From Datisca glomerata (Eukaryota > Streptophyta > Magnoliopsida > Cucurbitales > Datiscaceae), in contig QANY01013250.1 of NCBI GenBank assembly GCA_003255025.1, positions 124,001 through 188,000 of the forward strand: DNA of 64,000 nt, written 5' to 3'. The notes beneath the pieces were generated by a model. The model worked only from the letters and a program-made list of their open reading frames with translations, was not told where the DNA came from and made no database searches. The position numbers were made by a program, and so were the translations under genes. Below are positions 58,020 to 64,000 of this stretch, one piece after another. Numbering within the stretch: position 1 is the stretch's first letter; the number at the start of each line of letters is the position of its first letter.

Positions 58020-60975
58020 CAATACACTACTTGAACTGGCAATGGGACCGTGCTTAGACCCAAACTAGATGAACGTGGCTAAACCTTGCTCTTTGGGCAT
58101 GGCATGAACTGGAACTGACTTTTGACACCCAATACATGTTTGGGATAAGTCTTTCGAGTGTTGTGGCCGTTTTTGGTGCTTTAGTACCACACGAGTCAAA
58201 AAGACCTAATTGGACGTGCGTAGGGCCAAACTAGATGAATTTGGCTAAACTTGGATCTTTTGGGCATCGCATGCACTCGAACTAACTTTTGACACCGGAT
58301 AGATTTTTGGAATTCAATCTAGACGAACTTGGCTAAACTTGGATCTTTTGTGCATGACGTTCACTCGAAACTGACTTTTGAAATCCAATACATGTTTGGG
58401 ATAAGAGTTTGGAGTGTGTGGTCATTTAAGGTGCTTTTAGTGCCATTCAGAATCAAGAAGACCCAAGGGATGTGTTTAGGCCAAACTAGATGAACTTGGT
58501 AAACTTGGACCTTTTGTGCATGGCACGCACTCGAACTGACTTTTGACAACCAATACACGTTTGGGATAAGAATTTGGAGTGTTGTGGTTGTTTTAGGTGC
58601 TTCTAGTTCCACACAAAGTGAAAAAGGCCCAATGGACGTGTTTAGGCCAACGTGGACGAACTTGGCTAAACTTGGATCTTTTGGGCATGGCGTGCACTTT
58701 TTTCGGTAAAATAAAAAATTGTATAAACCGAAGAAGAAACAAACAAATATACAAGGGGCATACCCCAGGAAAAAGACACAAATAAAAAGGAACCAGCCAA
58801 CACACAAGCTGGAGGCACCCAAACACTAACAGAAGATTACAAGTGATAACATCCTAAAGAAACAGAAGAACCAAGCTTAATTGTCAAAAATAGAGGCATT
58901 CAATCCCCAGGCAAGCTGAATGGTTTTGTTATCTTCAGTCTCTGAAAACCCTTTAAGACTCAAAAATCTACCTTTAACGACATTTCTAATGCAAGCCAAT
59001 ACCACTTTCTTGTCCCTCATTTTGCCCTCAAAGACTCGATTATTTCTCTCTCTCCAGATATGATAGACAAACGAGCTGAACATAAGCTTCAACATAAGGC
59101 TCAAGAAGTAACCTTTCCTAGCTTTCACAAGGAGCCAGGAGATAAGTTGATTCCAGTTCCTAGGAGAAGACACCAAGCCACACAAACCAACCAAATTCTG
59201 CCAAATAAAGCTAGAATAAGGGCAAGAAGCAAACAGGTGTTCAGAAGATTCTGAAGCATGGCGTGCACTCGAACTGACTTTTGACACCAATACACATTTG
59301 GGATAAGAATTTAGAGTGTTGTGGTCGTTTTAGGTTCTTTTACAGTTATACTGAGTCAAACAGTCTCAATAAGACGTGTTTGGGCCCAAACTAGATGAAC
59401 TTGGATTTTTTGGGCATGGCATGCACTTGAACTGACTTTTGACTCCCAATACACATTTGGGAAAAGTGTTTTGGTTGTTTTAGGTGCTTCTAATGCCATA
59501 CGGAGTCAAAAAGACCCTATGAGATGTGTTTATGGCCAAGCTAGATGAACTTGGCTAAATATGGATTTTTTGGACATTGTGTGCACTCGAACTGACTTTT
59601 GACACCGAATACACGTTTGGGTTAAAAATTTGGAGTGTTGTGGTCATTTAGGTTGCTTTTAGTGTCATACATAGTCAAAAAGACCCAATTGGACGAATTT
59701 AGGGCCAAACTAGATAAACTTGGTTAAACTTGGATCTTTTGAGCATGGCGTGCACTCGAACTGTCTTTTGAAACTGAATTCACATTTTGGATAAGAATTT
59801 GAAGTGTTGTGGTCATTTAGGAGCTTTTAGTGCCATACGGAGTCATAAAGACCCAATGGGACTTCTTTAGGTCAAACTAGATTAACTTGGCTAGACTTGG
59901 ATCTTTTGTGCATGGCGTGTACTCAAACTGACTTTTGACAACCAATACATGTTTGGGATAATAATTTCTAGTGTATGGTCGTTTTAGGTGCTTCTATTGC
60001 CATACGGAGTCAAAAGACCCAATGGGATGTGTTTAGACCCAAACTAAATGTATTTGGCTAAACTTGGCTCCTTTGGGCATGGCATGAACTCCAACTAACT
60101 TTTGACACCCAATACATGTTTGGGATAAGTATTTGGAATGTTTTGGTTGTTTTTGGTGCTTCTAGTGACACATGGAGTAAAAAAGACCCAATGATATGTG
60201 TTTCAGGCCAAACTAGGCGAATTTGGCTAAACTTGAATCTTTTGGGCACGACATTCACTCGAACTGACTTTTGACACCCATTAAATGTTTGGGATAAGAA
60301 TTTGGAGTGATGTGGTCATTTTAGATTCTTCTAGTTTCATACGGAGTCAAAAAGGCCCAATGGGACCTGTTTTGATCCAAACCATATGAACTTGGTTAAA
60401 CTAGGATCATTTTGGCACTTGAACTGACTTTTGACACCGAATACACGTTTGGGATATGAATTTTGAGTTTTGTGGTCATTTTAGGAGCTTTAGTGCCATG
60501 CAGAGTCATAAAGACCCAATGGGAACTCTTTAGGCCAAACTAGATGAACTTGACTAAACTTGGATCATTTGTACATGGCATGCACTCGAAGTGAGTTTTG
60601 ACACCCAATACACGTTTGGGATAAAAATTTGGAGTGTTATGGTCATTTTAGGTGCTTCTAGTGTCAAACAGAGTTAAAACGACCCCATGAGACGTGTTTA
60701 GGGCAAAACTTGATGAACTTGGCTAAACTTGGATCTTTTGTGCATGGCATGTACTCGAACTGACTTTTGACACCCACTACACGTTCGGGATAATTATTTG
60801 GACTGTTGTGTCATTTTATGTGCTTCTAGTGCCACACAGATTCAAAAACCCTCAATGTGATGTGTTTAGGCCAAACTAGATGAACTTGGCTAATCTTGGA
60901 TCTTTTGTGCATGGCGTGCACTCGAACTGACTTTTGACAGACAATACATGTTTGAGATATGTATTTGGATATTGT
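58020..60975 (+). repeat. Tandem satellite array, ~168-bp monomer, about 15 copies
   Basis: The anchor '(t)tggctaaacttggatc' recurs at about 58078, 58243, 58329, 58497, 58662, 59553, 59720, 59888, 60055, 60224, 60392, 60552, 60721 and 60889. Spacings are mostly 160-169 bp, with one short unit of 86 bp. Other monomer landmarks are 'catggcgtgcactcgaactg', 'acttttgacacccaatacac' and 'gtttgggataagaatttgg'. Monomers are visibly diverged. A LINE interrupts the array (58699-59255). ORFs read through the units (for example 58361-58822 minus) are not considered genes. Confidence 0.9.
58699..59255 (-). mobile_element. 5'-truncated LINE inserted in the satellite
   Basis: The 557-bp insert is flanked by a 14-bp target duplication, 'gcatggcgtgcact' (58685-58698 and 59256-59269). 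On the minus strand it encodes the last part of the zf-RVT region of LINE ORF2 (SSEHLFASCPYSSFIWQNL, FVYHIWRERNNRVFEGKMRD), stops at 58877, and ends with a 3' UTR and a short A-rich tail at 58699. Open reading frame retained. Confidence 0.9.
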
Positions 60976-62317
60976 GATCGCTTATGGTGTTAAAAAATAA
61001 GAAGGAACCTATTCGAAGCTGAAATTCTAAACCCAATAACAAACTCTTTCCCAAATAAGGTTGTTGTGGTTCCCTTGTTGGAGGAAGGAGAAATTGTTAC
61101 CCCACTACAGGTTGAGGCTATCAAATCTGATCAAGAGAAGGAACCTGACTTAGGTGATCCAAGTTTGATCTCCCCTATTCCTTTAGCCCTTCCTCTTATC
61201 CCCTCTTCTAGCTCTGGTAAGAAGAAGAGTAGGGACATGTTAAAACTGGATTCAAATGGCCATTAATGGCAATGATGAGGTTGCTTCAAGCTTTAATGAG
61301 TTAGGTTTGGATGAGCTTCAATGTCTTGTGGGAACATTTCTTTGGTCCCTTCTTCTCAGGTACAAAATTACATGTTATTACTCGATTATAGTTCTCTAAG
61401 GATCCCTTCATCCTTTGGTGGAGCCCCATGTTTGTAAATGAAGCTTTTACAAGTGGTTCTAAGGACGAAGAGCATGTTCAGAAGCAAACAAGTTTTCCCT
61501 TGTCTGAAAAACTCAGGCAAATCACCAAGTGTTCTCTGGCCAAAGGAGGAGCACGAAGGAGAGAGATGAACAAGGGTGAAATCTTTTGTCCATTGGTCAA
61601 TGAGGCTGTACTCCTGCCACCTCACCCATTCTAGCTAACCCTACCTGTGCATATGGTAAAAGACAATGACATGCATTCTGATCAAAAAGTACAAGGAAAA
61701 AAGAAAAAGGAGAAAGGACACCTACTCTTGCATAAATTAGGCAACAATAAAGCTAAACCTATGCTTGCAAGGACATACAGCCTATCCCAAAACCCGGAGC
61801 AAGGACAATCTTTCTTAATCGCTGTACCTGAAAATATAGGGGATTTGACCTTGCCTTTGCCCAAGACATCCTTGGAGCACGTTTTCGGTACCCTTGTACT
61901 ACCACCTAAGCATGGATATGACTCCTCCACATCAACTTCATCAAGGACTGACAACCTGCCCTAAAACTCGGAGCAAGGGCAGGCTCTCTTAATTACGGTT
62001 GTACCTGAGCATAAAGGGGGTTTGACCTTGCCTTTGCTCAACACATCCTTGGAGAATGTTTCAGGTACCTTTGTACTACCACCTAAGCATGGAAAGGACA
62101 CCTCCACGTCAGATTCATATTCTCCAACAGCTCGAAAACCTCATTCTTCCATTTTTCCAGAATACAATCAAGTAGTTGAAGATCTTGAGTTATATGCTTT
62201 TACTCAGGGTTTTAGAGGAAATTCTGAGTATTATCCTTCCCCAAAACCTTTGAAATATTTAAATAATAAGGAGGAGGATGCTAAGGGTATCTCTGAAACC
62301 CTTAAGGGCAACACAAT
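60976..62317 (+). pseudogene. LINE ORF1-like remnant with internal repeat
   Basis: Coding-like stretches at 61066-61266 (VEAIKSDQEKEPDLGDPSLI), 61428-61634, 61647-61964 and 62022-62317. A ~174-bp unit is duplicated in tandem (about 61790-61962 and 61963-62140), giving two related peptides in the same frame, TSLEHVFGTLVLPPKHG and TSLENVSGTFVLPPKHG, separated by a TAA (61962-61964). I assign it to a LINE ORF1 only by context. The protein family is not recognised with certainty. Confidence 0.4.
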
Positions 62318-63330
62318 CTACCAAAATAAGAGGAGCCCATTAAGAACAGCAAGCCAAGTAATAAGGCTATATCTGGGAATATGCTTCTTAAACCAAATAA
62401 GAGGAGCCCATCTCACTTTTTCACTTGCTGGAGCCAGTTTCCTATAAGTGTGCCTCACAGAGAAAAGACCAGAGGGAGAAAGAGTCCAAATCCAAGAGTC
62501 CAAAGAGGACTCTTTAGGAGGGGGAAGATGGATCTCTCTAATAGTGATAAGCTCATGGGAGCTAGAAATAGGCCAGTACCAAGCTGCATTCTGGATCACT
62601 GAGCTGACCTTGGTAGTCCAATCCCAACCTGTACCAAAATAAATCCTAGGACCAAACCTTTGAGAAAGAGCCCCCAAAGGGTGCCAAGGGTCCAAAAGAA
62701 GAGAGATCTGCTCCCCATTTCCCACAAGAGCTTTGCAATACCTAGCAAACTTGTCTCTAATTTTCAGAATTTTCCTCCAACTCCAAGAAGGATTAGTGGC
62801 AAGCTTAACCAAGAAGATAGAGCTCTTCTTGATCAAGAAAAACTTGCACCAATCCTTCCAAAGGGAAGCTTTATCCAAAGAGATCAGGAACCAGAAATGC
62901 TTAGCCACAGCCACTTCATTAGCTAGAGAGAGATCTCTAAGGCCCAAACCTCCTCGGGACTTATCAAGGCACAAGTCACTCCAAGCCACTTTAGCACCAG
63001 AATGCTTTACAGCTGAAGCGTTCCACAAGTAATTCCTAATAACCACCTTAATCATATTTAAGATTTTCTTGGGAAGAATAAATAAGCCAGCCCAGTATTG
63101 AAAGATAGCATAGAGCACGGATTTAACCAACTGTAATCTTCCAGCATAAGAAAGGTAGTTAGACTCCCAAGACTTCACCCTAGCTGTGATATGGTCTACT
63201 AGGGTGATACAATCTGTTTTTCTAAGCTTTGAGGAAATCAAAGGAACCCCCAAGTATCTCATAGGAAGCTCCCCAACGCTGAAATTGCACAAGTCCAGAA
63301 TTGCTTGAGAAGTGGAGGGTTTAATTAAGT
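62318..63330 (-). mobile_element. LINE ORF2 C-terminal fragment
   Basis: 324 open codons (63292-62318) plus a few upstream. Contains the end of LINE reverse transcriptase (SVGELPMRYLGVPLISSKLR, GRLQLVKSVLYAIFQYWAGL, KVAWSDLCLDKSRGGLGLRD) and the start of zf-RVT (LFSVRHTYRKLAPASEKVRW, APLIWFKKHIPRYSLITWLA). Both ends are broken. The downstream junction falls where a motif containing 'aataagaggagcccat' occurs twice (62325-62340 and 62395-62410). The long open frame suggests a fairly recent copy. Confidence 0.85.
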
Positions 63331-63432
63331 ATTTTATTGCCTCCCCTAGTGAGAGAAACTCTCCCCTCTCTCTAGAATTCTCATTTTTGTTTTAGCCTCT
63401 CCCTCCCTTAGGGGAGGCCACGACCTCTAACA

Positions 63433-64000
63433 ATGGTTAATGATGAGTACATTAAGCATGCTGCAGAAGTTGGTAAGCAAGTTTCAGGTGGTGTTAAGAA
63501 AGATTCAGCTAGTAGGCAAGCAAAGCTTGGAGTGTCTTTCAATGGCCATGCTGTTTTGAATCATATGGTTACTAAGGGAGCTAGGGAAGCTAAAACCCAT
63601 GTTATTGGTTTTAATGCTCTTAAGCAAGGTTCTAATACGAAGAAATTTGGACCAGAGAGTGGTTTTGATGAGCCTGGGAAGTTAGAAGCTCAGTCCAAGG
63701 AAGCTTCGAGTTTATTAGTTGCAAAAGAGATTATTTCTGAGCATTCAAAGCTTAGAGACAATTTTATTTCTTCTGATCACAATCAGAGCAATTTACTTGA
63801 GCTGACTCTTTCAGACCAACTTCGTTCAAGTCTAAAGAGAAGTAGCATAAGAGGAGGAGCTAGAGGTGGTGCTCGGAGATCAACCAGCTTGCCTAGAGCT
63901 CCAAAGGTTGAAGATGATACTCATTACCTCTCTGTCAAAGGTAATGATGAGTGTCCTTTGATAGAAGACAAATCAAGCTTGTCTCAAATCATCTTGCTTG
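63433..64000 (+). CDS. Open reading frame running off the window, LINE ORF1-like by context
   Basis: 189 codons from ATG 63433 without a stop to the window end. The start follows a pyrimidine-rich leader ('cctccctcccttaggggagg'). The protein begins MVNDEYIKHAAEVGKQVSGG, is hydrophilic and lysine/serine-rich, and contains RGGARGGARRS near residue 140. I do not recognise a domain. The LINE-rich surroundings and leader suggest the N-terminal part of a LINE ORF1 or a host gene with an RG-rich RNA-binding-like segment. The absence of stops makes it real coding sequence in my judgement. Confidence 0.5.
   Translation, partial: MVNDEYIKHAAEVGKQVSGGVKKDSASRQAKLGVSFNGHAVLNHMVTKGAREAKTHVIGFNALKQGSNTKKFGPESGFDEPGKLEAQSKEASSLLVAKEIISEHSKLRDNFISSDHNQSNLLELTLSDQLRSSLKRSSIRGGARGGARRSTSLPRAPKVEDDTHYLSVKGNDECPLIEDKSSLSQIILL

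Noticed and set aside
58361..58826. ORFs of 153 and 77 codons with apparent hydrophobic segments
   Set aside because: They run from a LINE 3' UTR into satellite monomers. The peptide repeats mirror the 168-bp DNA unit.
58020..60975. Regular repeats considered as a CRISPR array
   Set aside because: Monomers are continuous, ~168 bp and diverged, with no unique spacers. The genome is a plant's.
1..64000. A multi-gene defence, biosynthetic or prokaryote-like system
   Set aside because: No cluster of cooperating genes exists here. The window is two intact host genes among relics and mobile elements.

Overview
The window is a gene-poor, AT-rich piece of a flowering-plant (probably eudicot) nuclear genome. 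The evidence is spliced genes of plant-type families, plant transposon superfamilies (Ty3/gypsy, Ty1/copia, CACTA, hAT, MULE, LINE, SINE) and an endogenous plant pararetrovirus. I cannot name the species. Two host genes look intact. One is a 13-exon tRNA m1A58 methyltransferase non-catalytic subunit gene (TRM6-like, minus strand, 42484 to 38123). The other is a three-exon C2H2 zinc-finger gene (plus strand, 49516-51906). Two other host genes are present only as relics: an HVA22-like (TB2/DP1) gene spread over about 10.4-20.2 kb, and the first two coding exons of an AE7/MIP18 (cytosolic Fe-S assembly) gene at 35.8-36.5 kb.

Layout. 1-1.85 kb: long non-coding repeat (copy A). 1.87-5.9 kb: decayed Ty3/gypsy element of Tat type, minus strand. 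5.9-8.97 kb: non-autonomous CACTA transposon that has captured a spliced cullin-1-like exon. 10.4-20.2 kb: HVA22-like pseudogene, broken by a Ty1/copia element (target duplication CTATT) in its third coding exon and by a 2.3-kb solo LTR (target duplication TAGAT) in its last exon. 20.2-25.1 kb: mostly non-coding, with MULE transposase and Ulp1-type protease relics. 25.1-35.8 kb: a hAT transposon whose (TA)n tract has been split by a nearly full-length caulimovirid genome (25542-33345, minus strand) flanked by a 36-bp direct repeat and filler DNA. 35.8-37.0 kb: AE7 relic. 38.1-42.5 kb: TRM6-like gene with a SINE in an intron. 43.4-46.5 kb: copia 3' end with a nested hAT element, then a LINE tail. 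49.5-51.9 kb: zinc-finger gene. 54.7-56.4 kb: a MITE and inverted copy B of the 1-1.85 kb repeat. 57.2-64 kb: LINE pieces in both orientations around a tandem array of a ~168-bp satellite.

The most informative parts are the insertion histories that can be read from target duplications. They are the virus inside a hAT element, next to a relic AE7 gene; the HVA22 gene hit twice by LTR elements; a hAT element inside a copia LTR; and a LINE inside the satellite array with a 14-bp target duplication. The TRM6-like gene appears to use two GC-AG introns. All coordinates and splice sites were read by hand. Family assignments rest on recognised protein motifs, not on database searches.
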